Of a stretch of DNA of 64,000 nucleotides, positions 27,565 through 35,429 are shown piece by piece. A program made the translations under genes and the position numbers. Numbering within the stretch: the first letter of the stretch is position 1; each line of letters starts with the position of its first letter. This DNA is from Planctomycetota bacterium (GTDB taxonomy: Bacteria; Planctomycetota; Phycisphaerae; Phycisphaerales; Zrk34), in assembly GCA_016125255.1 (NCBI GenBank), contig WGMD01000011.1:62001-126000 (forward strand), read 5' to 3'. The notes under the pieces were generated by a model. That model was not told the DNA's origin, made no database searches, and saw only the letters and a program-made list of their open reading frames with translations.

Positions 27565-27696
27565 CATCCGTACAAAATAGTGATCAAAGATTGCAGACGC
27601 GGCCGTGGATTGGTCGAACCATAGAGCAGACACAGGTACCCGACCACAACATCCTGTGCACTGTTAGATGGAACACCCAATACTGGAGGCCTACGC

Positions 27697-28398
27697 ATGG
27701 CGATGCCCCTCATGATGCTCGGACCCGGCGGACAGTATGTTTCCCGTTACGAGCCCCGCGGTCGCAAAATGTTCAAAACTGTCGCCGGCACGCAGGGCCA
27801 GCCCGACTCGCCCGACACCGAATCCGGCTCCTCCTACGCCGGTTACGCCCGATATCCGCGCGGCTCGGCCGCGGGGGCGGACGTTGAAGAAGGGGCGACC
27901 GTTCAAGTCGCCGCCCCGGCGGACACGTTCGAGCATGGCGAAGCGCCCATGACCGACCGTCGGTGGGTCAAGGCCGGTTCGCTGGCCGCCGCCGTGCAGG
28001 CCATCGACGCCTGGCTCGCCCAGCAGCGTTTCGCCCTCGATCTGGCGTCCGATCAACTGGCCGGCCTGCGTCCGCCCAAGCTCGATCCCCGCCGCCTCCT
28101 GCATATTGACGAAGGTCACGCGATGCTGCGCCGCCTGATGGGCGACTACCTCGCCGCCGACCTCTACCTTTCCACGGAGCACGACCATGTCTCTGAAGCT
28201 GACCCCGAAGCAGAAGAAGATTCTTTTGCTTATCCGCGACGGGCAACTGACCCGCGGCTATTCCCCGACCTTGCAGGAGCTCGCCGACGAGTTGAACGTC
28301 AGCAAGGTGACGATCTTCGAGCACGTGGGAGCGCTCGAAAAGAAAGGCGCCCTGATCCGCGATCCAAACAAGGCTCGCTCTTTGGAGCTGTCGGATAA
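27697..28398 (+). CDS. Hypothetical protein overlapping lexA
   Basis: 233 residues. The first 160 look coding (VKAGSLAAAVQAIDAWLAQQ, LDPRRLLHIDEGHAMLRRLM) with a DUF-like helical body. From about residue 164 the frame runs through lexA in another phase and becomes Arg-rich, typical of a shadow. The stop is not reached before 28398, giving a 212-nt overlap. The likely reality is a protein of about 165 residues with a frameshift or a real overlap; its family is not recognised. Being in the same unit as lexA suggests SOS-linked expression. Confidence 0.45.
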   Translation: MAMPLMMLGPGGQYVSRYEPRGRKMFKTVAGTQGQPDSPDTESGSSYAGYARYPRGSAAGADVEEGATVQVAAPADTFEHGEAPMTDRRWVKAGSLAAAVQAIDAWLAQQRFALDLASDQLAGLRPPKLDPRRLLHIDEGHAMLRRLMGDYLAADLYLSTEHDHVSEADPEAEEDSFAYPRRATDPRLFPDLAGARRRVERQQGDDLRARGSARKERRPDPRSKQGSLFGAVG

Positions 28399-28813
28399 CG
28401 CCGTCCTCCCCGATGAGTCCCGCCCCACGCGCCTGCCCCTCGTGGGCACCATCGCCGCCGGCCTGCCCATCGAGGCCATCGAAGACCGACGCACCCTCGA
28501 CCTGGAGGAACTCTTCGGCGAACCCCGCTCCGGACGCACCGGCGACACCTTCGTCCTGGAAGTCCGCGGCGACTCCATGATCGATGAGCACATCCGCGAA
28601 GGCGACTACGTCATCTGCCGCCGCACCAACCAGGCCCACAACGGCGACACCGTCGTCGCCCTCCTCGAAGACGGCGAAGCCACCCTCAAAAAGTTCTACC
28701 GCGAAAAAGGCCGCGTCCGACTCCAGCCCGCCAACGAAAAATACGAACCCATCATCGTCCCCGACTGCCAAATCCAAGGCATCGTCATCGGCGTCGTCCG
28801 CGCCTACGGCTGA
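28187..28813 (+). CDS. lexA: LexA repressor
   Basis: 208 residues. The N-terminal winged-helix domain (QKKILLLIRDGQLTRGYSPT, LQELADELNVSKVTIFEHV) is followed by the cleavage site Ala91-Gly92 in GTIAAGLP, the catalytic Ser130 (VRGDSMID) and Lys near 168 (GEATLKKF). It represses the SOS regulon and cleaves itself when RecA is activated. GGAG stands 7 nt before the ATG. The recognition helix differs from E. coli LexA, so the operator is probably different. Confidence 0.95.
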   Translation: MSLKLTPKQKKILLLIRDGQLTRGYSPTLQELADELNVSKVTIFEHVGALEKKGALIRDPNKARSLELSDNAVLPDESRPTRLPLVGTIAAGLPIEAIEDRRTLDLEELFGEPRSGRTGDTFVLEVRGDSMIDEHIREGDYVICRRTNQAHNGDTVVALLEDGEATLKKFYREKGRVRLQPANEKYEPIIVPDCQIQGIVIGVVRAYG

Positions 28814-28855
28814 TCCAAATGCGGAGCGGGTGGGGAGTACGGACTGAAGCCAACG

Positions 28856-28896
28856 CCACCCCCTCTCCCCCCGGGAGAGGGCCGGGGTGAGGGTGG
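28856..28896. repeat. CCCTCTCC...GGGAGAGGG hairpin
   Basis: CCACCCCCTCTCCCC pairs with GGGAGAGGG and GGGTGAGGGTGG. It lies 40 nt beyond the lexA stop and could stop transcription, but there is no T-run. This looks like a common dispersed intergenic palindrome. Confidence 0.5.
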
Positions 28897-28979
28897 CCCC
28901 GAGGGGTCAAACGGCGCGTTCGCGCGCCACCACTGAAAATAAAATCGTTTCTCATGCTCGTGACGCGATGGGGATGCGA

Positions 28980-29756
28980 TCAGAAAACGTGGACCATCGA
29001 GCCGTCGTGCAGTGTGGTTGTATGTCGATCGGCGACGGTTCGGCCGAGCATGCGGCGATCGATGGGGCGCAGGCGGCGAATCGCGCGATGATCGGGTCGC
29101 GTGTTGACGATTTGTGCGGGCGCGCCTTCGCCTTGCCACGATTTGAAAAATTGCTCGAACGCGAGCGGACGGAATGGCCGGCGGATGTGAATGGGGTCGA
29201 AGCCGAACCATGCGGGGTCGGGGCGGATGATCCGGACATCGGGACCCGCCGCCCGCTGGTGCAGTCCGTCGCTGATCGCATGCACGCGCTCGATCATCTG
29301 TGACTGCGTGACCCGATGGCGCGGATAGAGCAGCGCCCGGAGCATTTTGAAGCGCCATCGCGGCAGGCGCTCCAGTCCGCCGACCGGCAGATCGGTGATC
29401 ACCACCTGCGCCCCGGCCGACGCGAGTCGATCAAGGCACTGGTCCACCCAACTGAGAATCGTTGCCGGGTCGAACCCGTATCCGATGTCGTTGCCGATAT
29501 CGGTGAGCAGGGCGTACGTGGGCCCGGGCGCGGTCCGTTCAAGTTCGCCCCACAACCGACTCGGCGCGATGCCCGGCAGCGTGCGGCAAATCACCCGGCT
29601 CGTCACGCCATACGATCGCCCGTGACCGCACGCGACAAAGAACAACGCCTCGCCGACCGCTCGCCGCGCCGCGTCGATCGCCAGCGGCAGCGACATCGCC
29701 AGATTGCTGGCGCCGACAAGCACGATGCGCGAAGCCGCAAAGGTCATCGATCGCAT
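28980..29756 (-). CDS. SGNH/GDSL-like hydrolase-fold protein
   Basis: 258 residues from the ATG at 29756; the frame is open to 29855 but that part is poor. Block I is RIVLVGASNLAM (G-A-S-N instead of G-D-S), an internal DIGNDIGYGFDP is a block like N-D, and the C-terminal block is DPIHIRRP, with the Asp-x-x-His of the family. The blocks are in the right order. The Asp/Ser of block I appears altered (GAS), so activity is in doubt; it could be a degenerate esterase or lipase. Start is uncertain; no strong SD. Confidence 0.5.
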   Translation of the reverse strand: MRSMTFAASRIVLVGASNLAMSLPLAIDAARRAVGEALFFVACGHGRSYGVTSRVICRTLPGIAPSRLWGELERTAPGPTYALLTDIGNDIGYGFDPATILSWVDQCLDRLASAGAQVVITDLPVGGLERLPRWRFKMLRALLYPRHRVTQSQMIERVHAISDGLHQRAAGPDVRIIRPDPAWFGFDPIHIRRPFRPLAFEQFFKSWQGEGAPAQIVNTRPDHRAIRRLRPIDRRMLGRTVADRHTTTLHDGSMVHVF

Positions 29757-29935
29757 TTTACCGGCGGCGCCGCGCGTCATGTGAATCATCAGTTCATTCG
29801 CATTCGCGGCAGGTTCACCCCAATCGTGTTCGGCAACCGCGTGAACCTCTTTCAATTCGCGGCACTACATCCCCGGTGCGTTTACCGCTATCATGTGGGC
29901 TTTGGTTGACGCCCTCTATGGGATGATTGTGCCGC

Positions 29936-31837
29936 ATGAGTACCGCCGACTCGACCACGCTCCGACCCAAGGGCCGCGAACTCGCCAAGATCGCCCTCGT
30001 CACGCTCGGCGTGGTCTACGGCGATATCGGCACGAGCCCGCTCTACGCCCTGCGCGAATGTTTCCACGGGTCCGAGGCCGTCGGTGTTTCGCATGACAAT
30101 GTGCTCGGGGCCCTGTCGCTGATCTTCTGGTCCCTGATGATCGTCATCTCGGTCAAGTACATGGTCTTCGTCCTACGGGCCGACAACGACGGCGAAGGCG
30201 GCATCCTCGCGCTCATGGCCCTGCTCGGCCCCGACGCGACGGCGGCGACCTCCCGCCGGCGGTCCGCCTTCTATGTCATGATCGGCCTCTTCGGCGCGGC
30301 CCTCCTCTACGGCGACGGCATGATCACCCCCGCCATCTCCGTCCTCTCCGCCATCGAAGGCCTCGAAGTCGCCACCTCCACCTTCACCCCCTACGTCGAA
30401 ATCATCACCATCGTCGTCCTCATCGGACTCTTCTCACTCCAAAAACACGGCACGGCGAAGATCGGCGCGTTCTTCGGCCCGATCATGGTCATCTGGTTCG
30501 CCACGCTCGCCGTCCTCGGCATCGTCGCCATCGCGCATCACCCCTCCGTTCTCGCCGCCGTCAGCCCGCACTATGCCGTCATGTTCTTCCTCCACAACGG
30601 CCTGCAGGGCTACCTCGTCATGGGCGCCGTCTTCCTCGTCGTGACCGGCGGCGAAGCCCTCTATGCCGACATGGGTCACCTCGGCCCGTACCCGATTCGA
30701 CTCGACTGGGTCTGCTTCGTCCTGCCGTCGCTCCTGCTCAACTACTTCGGGCAGGGCGCCTACCTCATCGCGCATCCCGAAGCGCATGTCAATACGTTCT
30801 ACGCGCTCGTTCCCGGATGGGGGCTGTATCCGATGGTCGTCCTCGCCACCGCCGCCACCGTCATCGCCTCGCAGGCCGTCATCAGCGGTGTGTTTTCGCT
30901 GACCATGCAGGCGGTGCAGCTCGGCTATCTGCCCCGCATGCAGATCGATCACACCTCCGCCCATCACTACGGTCAGATCTATATCGCCCCGATGAACTGG
31001 CTGCTGATGGTCGCCACGATCGGCCTGGTCCTCGGGTTCAAGCGATCAACCGACCTGGCCGCGGCGTACGGCGTAGCGGTGACGATCACCATGATCATCA
31101 CCACCGTGCTCTTTCACGCGCTGGCGCGAAATAGCTGGAAGTGGCCGCTGGTGCCGACGTGGATGTTGACGTGCCTGTTCCTGACGGTCGACATCTCCTT
31201 CTTCGGCGCCAACATCGTCAAGGTGCTCGACGGCGGGTGGTTCCCGCTCCTCGTCGCCGGCCTGCTCTTCACGATCGCCACGACATGGAAGCGCGGCCGG
31301 GCCATCGCCGGGCGGCGCATCCGCGAAAACCTCACGCCTCTCAATGCCTTCCTCGACAACATCAAAAAATATCCCCCCACGCGCGTCCGCGGCACCGCCG
31401 TCTTCCTCACCGGCAACCCCGACCTCGTCCCGCTGGCGATGATCCACAATCTCAAGCACAATCAGGTGCTGCACGACAAAGTCATCCTGCTCACCGTCAA
31501 CACCGCCGAGCAGGCCTATGTGCGACGCAAGAAGCGGCTTGAGATGGAGGACCTGGGCAACAGCATCTTCAAAGTCGCCGGGACGTACGGGTTCATGGAA
31601 GACCCCGATGTGCCGAAGCTGCTGGAGATGTGCGCGGAGCAGGGCGTGAAGATCGAGCCGATGCAGGTCACGTATTTCCTCGGCCGCGAATCGTACCTGG
31701 CGACGAAGCGCCCCGGCATGGCGATCTGGCGCGAGCGGCTTTTCGCCATCCTCGCGCGAAACGCCATGCCCGCCAACGCCTTCTTCCACATCCCCCCCAA
31801 CCGCGTCATCGAAGTGGGCACGCAGATTGAATTGTGA
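29936..31837 (+). CDS. kup: Low-affinity potassium transporter
   Basis: 633 residues, the usual Kup/HAK length (about 620-650). The signature VVYGDIGTSPLYALRECF is at the start, with about 12 transmembrane helices to residue 430, then a cytoplasmic C-terminal domain of about 190 residues (VRGTAVFLTGNPDLVPLAMI). Proton-coupled K+ uptake. The ATG at 29936 is used; a TTG nine bases upstream is weaker. Confidence 0.93.
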   Translation: MSTADSTTLRPKGRELAKIALVTLGVVYGDIGTSPLYALRECFHGSEAVGVSHDNVLGALSLIFWSLMIVISVKYMVFVLRADNDGEGGILALMALLGPDATAATSRRRSAFYVMIGLFGAALLYGDGMITPAISVLSAIEGLEVATSTFTPYVEIITIVVLIGLFSLQKHGTAKIGAFFGPIMVIWFATLAVLGIVAIAHHPSVLAAVSPHYAVMFFLHNGLQGYLVMGAVFLVVTGGEALYADMGHLGPYPIRLDWVCFVLPSLLLNYFGQGAYLIAHPEAHVNTFYALVPGWGLYPMVVLATAATVIASQAVISGVFSLTMQAVQLGYLPRMQIDHTSAHHYGQIYIAPMNWLLMVATIGLVLGFKRSTDLAAAYGVAVTITMIITTVLFHALARNSWKWPLVPTWMLTCLFLTVDISFFGANIVKVLDGGWFPLLVAGLLFTIATTWKRGRAIAGRRIRENLTPLNAFLDNIKKYPPTRVRGTAVFLTGNPDLVPLAMIHNLKHNQVLHDKVILLTVNTAEQAYVRRKKRLEMEDLGNSIFKVAGTYGFMEDPDVPKLLEMCAEQGVKIEPMQVTYFLGRESYLATKRPGMAIWRERLFAILARNAMPANAFFHIPPNRVIEVGTQIEL

Positions 31838-31850
31838 ATGTCTTTTTCGG

Positions 31851-31874
31851 CACGCCGCACTTCAGTGCGGCGTG
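31851..31874. terminator. Hairpin between convergent kup and GNAT genes
   Basis: CACGCCGCAC, loop TTCA, GTGCGGCGTG: a perfect 10-bp stem between two converging stop codons. No T-run on either side. The loop core ACTTCAGT is shared with a hairpin at 37924-37949. Confidence 0.55.
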
Positions 31875-31883
31875 TGCCTTCGC

Positions 31884-32327
31884 CTATTCCAACATCCGCG
31901 TCATCTTGTAATGCGGCCCCGCCGTCGGCACTTCGAACAATTCCGACGCGATCGCCCACCCGTTTGCCTCGTAAAAGCGGATCGCCCCGATGCGTGCGTC
32001 GCACCAGAGTTGGCGCGGACCCTCGCGCGCGATCAGCGTCCGTTCGGCGAAGCGGAGCAGTCCCGCCCCGATGCCCCGGCTTCGCATATCCGCGCGCGTC
32101 GCCATGCCGCGCAACCGCATCGCCGGTTGGCCGTTCCACGGTTGGGCCATGAACGTGGCGCACCCGACATTTTCATTTTCGATGAACGCCCCGAAATGCA
32201 GCGTCGTCGGCAGATCATCCCCCTCGAAAATCGCCGACTCGAACGGCAGGCCCGCGCGCAACTCGCGGTGACGCAATGGCCGGATGCGGTCGATCGTTGT
32301 GATTTGGTAGCGAATGTCCGAGGACAT
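31884..32327 (-). CDS. GNAT-family N-acetyltransferase
   Basis: 147 residues, typical for a single GNAT domain. Motif A is MATRADMRSRGIGAGLLRFA, the acetyl-CoA-binding R/Q-x-x-G-x-G/A signature, and motif B is ARIGAIRFYEANGW. It transfers acetyl from acetyl-CoA to an unknown amine. It stands alone, convergent with kup. Confidence 0.85.
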   Translation of the reverse strand: MSSDIRYQITTIDRIRPLRHRELRAGLPFESAIFEGDDLPTTLHFGAFIENENVGCATFMAQPWNGQPAMRLRGMATRADMRSRGIGAGLLRFAERTLIAREGPRQLWCDARIGAIRFYEANGWAIASELFEVPTAGPHYKMTRMLE

Positions 32328-32372
32328 GGATGAACCCTCCGCAAAGGATCACAGTATAAAGTCCGTCCCCCG

Positions 32373-32400
32373 TTTAGCGACGCCGCTCGCGGCGGGGTTT
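32373..32400. repeat. Dispersed GCGACGCCGC repeat, third copy
   Basis: TTTAGCGACGCCGCTCGCGG with GCGGGG following; closely matches the copies at 647-693 and 13687-13720. It lies upstream of the redox pair. Confidence 0.55.
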
Positions 32401-32452
32401 GCGGCGAATGGAAAAAACAGGCCGCGGGCGGCCTCGCCAAACGGGTGGGGCC

Positions 32453-32458
32453 TATAAT
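32453..32458 (+). promoter_or_regulatory. Possible -10 box of redox operon
   Basis: A consensus TATAAT stands 50 nt before the ATG of the b562-like gene. No good -35 is found 16-18 nt upstream, so the call is tentative. Confidence 0.35.
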
Positions 32459-32508
32459 CCGGCTCGATTTTGATGGTTTTCTTTCCCTGAATCCGCAAGG
32501 AGCAACTG

Positions 32509-32961
32509 ATGGAACATCGGCAGGTCAATCAGCGTCTGGGCATGGGTCTGGTTCTTTTGATGGCGCTGTTCGTGGCGGGCTTCGGCCTGACGCGTGCGGC
32601 GACGGCGGAGGACGATTCGCCGGTGGCCAAGCACATGAAGGAGATCAACGACGCGTACAAGGCGCTGCGACGGCAGGCGCGCGACAAGAAGTTCGACGAC
32701 TCGACGCGCACGAATCTCATTACGATGCAGACGCAGACGCTGGCGGCCATGCACGAGAAGGTCCCGCTCGTCGAGAAGGAGCCGGCCGCGAAGCAGAAGA
32801 CCGAAATGGTCGCCTTCAAGAAGCTGCTCCAGAAGCAGCTCAATCAGCTCATCGACATGGAAATCGCGCTCGATCAGGGCGATAATGACGCCGTCGCCGA
32901 AGGCATCGAAGCCCTCGGCAAGATCAAGAGCGAAGGACACGACCGGTTCACGGAAGATTAA
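32509..32961 (+). CDS. Cytochrome b562-like exported protein
   Basis: 150 residues: signal peptide (LLMALFVAGFGLTRAATA) and a mature four-helix bundle of about 115 residues. The positions expected for heme ligation are present: Met43 in KHMKEINDAYKAL near the mature start and His144 in KIKSEGHDRFTE near the end, as in cytochrome b562 (Met7/His102 in the mature numbering). AAGGAG precedes the ATG. An azurin gene follows after 33 nt, so the two are probably one periplasmic electron-transfer pair. Confidence 0.72.
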   Translation: MEHRQVNQRLGMGLVLLMALFVAGFGLTRAATAEDDSPVAKHMKEINDAYKALRRQARDKKFDDSTRTNLITMQTQTLAAMHEKVPLVEKEPAAKQKTEMVAFKKLLQKQLNQLIDMEIALDQGDNDAVAEGIEALGKIKSEGHDRFTED

Positions 32962-32994
32962 ACCCCAAACCCGAAACACAAACTGGAATCCATT

Positions 32995-33462
32995 ATGAAG
33001 ACGAAGTTCACGCTGTTGTGCGTCGTGATGTTGGCGCTGGTCGCCATGATCGGTGTCAGCCGGCTGGCGGTGGCGGACGATGCGGATGTGGCGGTCGTCG
33101 AGCTGCAGGGCAATGACCAGATGCAGTACAACCTCCACGAGTTCAAAGTCAAAGCCGGCCAGAAGGTCAAGCTGACGATGAAGAACGCGGGGATGCTGCC
33201 GAAGGTGGCGATGGGCCACAACTGCGTGCTGCTCAAGAAGGGCGTCGACCTGGTGCAGTTCGCCCTGGCCGCCAATCAGTCGCCGCCCGAGTACATCCCC
33301 GAAGCCAAGAAGGACGACATCCTCGCGCACACGAAGCTGCTGGGCCCCGGCGAGTCGGACACGATCGAGTTCACCGCCCCGACCGAAGCGGGCGCGTACG
33401 ACTACCTGTGCACCTTCCCCGGCCACTTCGCCCTGATGAAGGGCAAGATGATCGTGGAGTGA
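32995..33462 (+). CDS. Azurin, type 1 copper protein
   Basis: 155 residues with a signal peptide (LVAMIGVSRLAVA). The azurin signatures are strong: QGNDQMQYN, the copper-ligand His75 in MGHN, and CTFPGHFALMKG with Cys139, His144 and Met148. It carries electrons in the periplasm. The usual N-terminal disulfide cysteines of azurin are absent and the Trp after MGHN is Cys instead. It is the second gene of the redox pair and is followed by a good terminator. Confidence 0.93.
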   Translation: MKTKFTLLCVVMLALVAMIGVSRLAVADDADVAVVELQGNDQMQYNLHEFKVKAGQKVKLTMKNAGMLPKVAMGHNCVLLKKGVDLVQFALAANQSPPEYIPEAKKDDILAHTKLLGPGESDTIEFTAPTEAGAYDYLCTFPGHFALMKGKMIVE

Positions 33463-33487
33463 GGTGCTTCTGAATCACCCGATTCTT

Positions 33488-33517
33488 AAAACCGCGAGCG
33501 ACCCTCGCGGTTTTTTA
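33488..33517 (+). terminator. Rho-independent terminator of the redox pair
   Basis: ACCGCGAG, a 5-nt loop, CTCGCGGT, then TTTTTATT. It sits 26 nt after the azurin stop and ends the transcript. Confidence 0.9.
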
Positions 33518-33573
33518 TTGGATCGGTAGTTTTGTCCCTTGGCAGCCGGCCCGAAGGGCCGCCGTAAAGATGA

Positions 33574-33960
33574 TCATCGCCCGAGCACCGCCGCGCGCAT
33601 GCCCGCCGCCCGGCCGTACGCTTCGGTACACAGCAGCGGATCGACATCCGTCTCGCCCAGCGCGTCGACAAGATGGCACAGCAGGGCGTTATAGGCGCTG
33701 TCCCCGAACCCCGCCGCGACGGCCTCGCTGAACACATCATGCAATTGCCCATCGCAAACATCCGCCGGCACTTGAAGCGCCGTCTCGAGCAGCACGCGCG
33801 CCGCCCCGGGCGCGTGAGCGCGCAACATGACCAACGACTCGTCCGTCTGGATCAGCCGCGCCAGCACCATCCAGGCCGCGTCGAACGTCGGCGAACCGCC
33901 GATCCGCTCGAACAGCGGCTGGCCGGGCTCCGTAGGGATGGGATTGTGACGAATCATCAT
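33574..33960 (-). CDS. Globin-like protein, probably not heme-binding
   Basis: 128 residues. PLFERIGGSPTFDAAW resembles the start of group I truncated hemoglobins, and the C-terminal helices (GFGDSAYNALLCHLVDALGE) match their last helices in length and spacing. The position of the proximal His seems occupied by Val (SEAVAAGFG), so a normal heme pocket is unlikely. The family assignment is a visual one and needs profile comparison. It stands alone. Confidence 0.45.
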   Translation of the reverse strand: MMIRHNPIPTEPGQPLFERIGGSPTFDAAWMVLARLIQTDESLVMLRAHAPGAARVLLETALQVPADVCDGQLHDVFSEAVAAGFGDSAYNALLCHLVDALGETDVDPLLCTEAYGRAAGMRAAVLGR

Positions 33961-34111
33961 CCGATCTCCGTCCTTCTCCTGATCTTATCGACTCGTTTCA
34001 AGCCCGAATTGACACGTTTTCCCCGACCCCCGGCCGCATTGCCACGGGCTGGGCACATGGATACGATGCAATCCACCACCGATCCCCGCTCTAAATAAGA
34101 GAGAAATCGCC

Positions 34112-35407
34112 ATGACCGCCCAGAGCCCCGCGCTTTCCGCCGATACCGTCAATCCCCTGCAGATCGGCGACCCCGAAATCTGGCAGGCCCTCGCCGCCGA
34201 GCAGCAGCGGCAGGAACATACCCTCGAGCTCATCGCCTCCGAAAACCACACCAGCCCCGCCGTCATGGCTGCCGTCGGGTCCTGCCTCACCAACAAGTAC
34301 GCCGAGGGATACCCCGGCGCCCGGTACTACGGCGGGTGTCAGTACTATGACGTCATCGAAGACCTCGCCCGCGATCGCGCCAAGGAACTGTTCGGCTGCC
34401 AGTTCGCCAATGTGCAGCCCCACTCCGGCGCCTCCGCCAACGCCGCCGTCTTCTTCGCCCTCCTTCAGCCCGGCGACACCTTCGCCTCGCTCGTCCTCTC
34501 CGACGGCGGGCATCTCTCGCATGGCATGAAGATCAACTTCTCCGGCAAGTACTTCAAGCCGGTGCATTACCCGCTCAACTACGACCTGAACACCGATGGC
34601 TACGAACAGATCGACTACGCCGCCATGCGGAAAGTCTGCCTCGAAGCCAAGCCGAAGATGATCCTCTGCGGCTACTCGGCCTATCCGCGCATCATCGATT
34701 TCAAGAAGTTCCGCGAAGTCGCCGACGAATGCGGCGCGCTGCTCATGGCCGACATCGCCCACATTGCCGGCCTCGTCGCCGGCGGGGTTCACCCCTCGCC
34801 GTTCCCGCATGCGCACATCGTCACGACGACGACGCATAAAACCCTCCGCGGTCCGCGCGGCGGGCTCATCATGACCAACGACGAGGAGATCGCCAAGAAG
34901 ATCGACAAGGCCGTGTTCCCCGGCTTGCAGGGCGGGCCGCTCATGCACGTCGTCGCCGGCAAGGCCGTGTGCTTCGGCGAAGCGCTGCGTGAGGACTTCA
35001 AGCAGTACGCCAAACAGATCGTCGCCAACGCCAAGGCGCTCGCCAGCTCGCTCACCGAAGCGGGCTACCGCCTGACGAGCGGCGGGACCGACAATCACCT
35101 GATGCTCGTCGACCTCCGCGCCAAGGATGAAAGTCTCACCGGCGCCGACGCCGAACTCTGGCTCGAAAAGGCCGGGATCATCACCAACAAGAACGGCATT
35201 CCCAACGACCCGCGCCCGCCGAAGGTCACCAGCGGGCTTCGCCTCGGCGCCGCCGCCCTGACCACGCGCGGGTTCAAGGAATCGGAAATGTCCCAGGTCG
35301 GCGAGTTCATCGACCGCGTCCTGACCGGCAAGGGCGACGAGCGCATCGCCAAACAGGTCCGCTCCGACGTCGTCGACCTGTGCAAGGAATTCCCGCTGCC
35401 GCACTGA
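34112..35407 (+). CDS. glyA: Serine hydroxymethyltransferase
   Basis: 431 residues, full length. The PLP-binding Lys is in [14 protein letters not shown]; other signatures are [29 protein letters not shown] and [11 protein letters not shown]. It converts serine and tetrahydrofolate to glycine and 5,10-methylene-THF, the main one-carbon source. GAGAGAAATCGCC precedes the ATG. A possibly coupled anchored protein follows after 22 nt. Confidence 0.97.
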   Translation: MTAQSPALSADTVNPLQIGDPEIWQALAAEQQRQEHTLELIASENHTSPAVMAAVGSCLTNKYAEGYPGARYYGGCQYYDVIEDLARDRAKELFGCQFANVQPHSGASANAAVFFALLQPGDTFASLVLSDGGHLSHGMKINFSGKYFKPVHYPLNYDLNTDGYEQIDYAAMRKVCLEAKPKMILCGYSAYPRIIDFKKFREVADECGALLMADIAHIAGLVAGGVHPSPFPHAHIVTTTTHKTLRGPRGGLIMTNDEEIAKKIDKAVFPGLQGGPLMHVVAGKAVCFGEALREDFKQYAKQIVANAKALASSLTEAGYRLTSGGTDNHLMLVDLRAKDESLTGADAELWLEKAGIITNKNGIPNDPRPPKVTSGLRLGAAALTTRGFKESEMSQVGEFIDRVLTGKGDERIAKQVRSDVVDLCKEFPLPH

Positions 35408-35429
35408 GAGCTGACGATACGGGGGTGGC

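Noticed and set aside
27662-27675. TGTTAGATGGAACA as an SOS box for lexA
   Set aside because: Only a 4-bp dyad, well downstream of the promoter; no second copy was found near another SOS gene.
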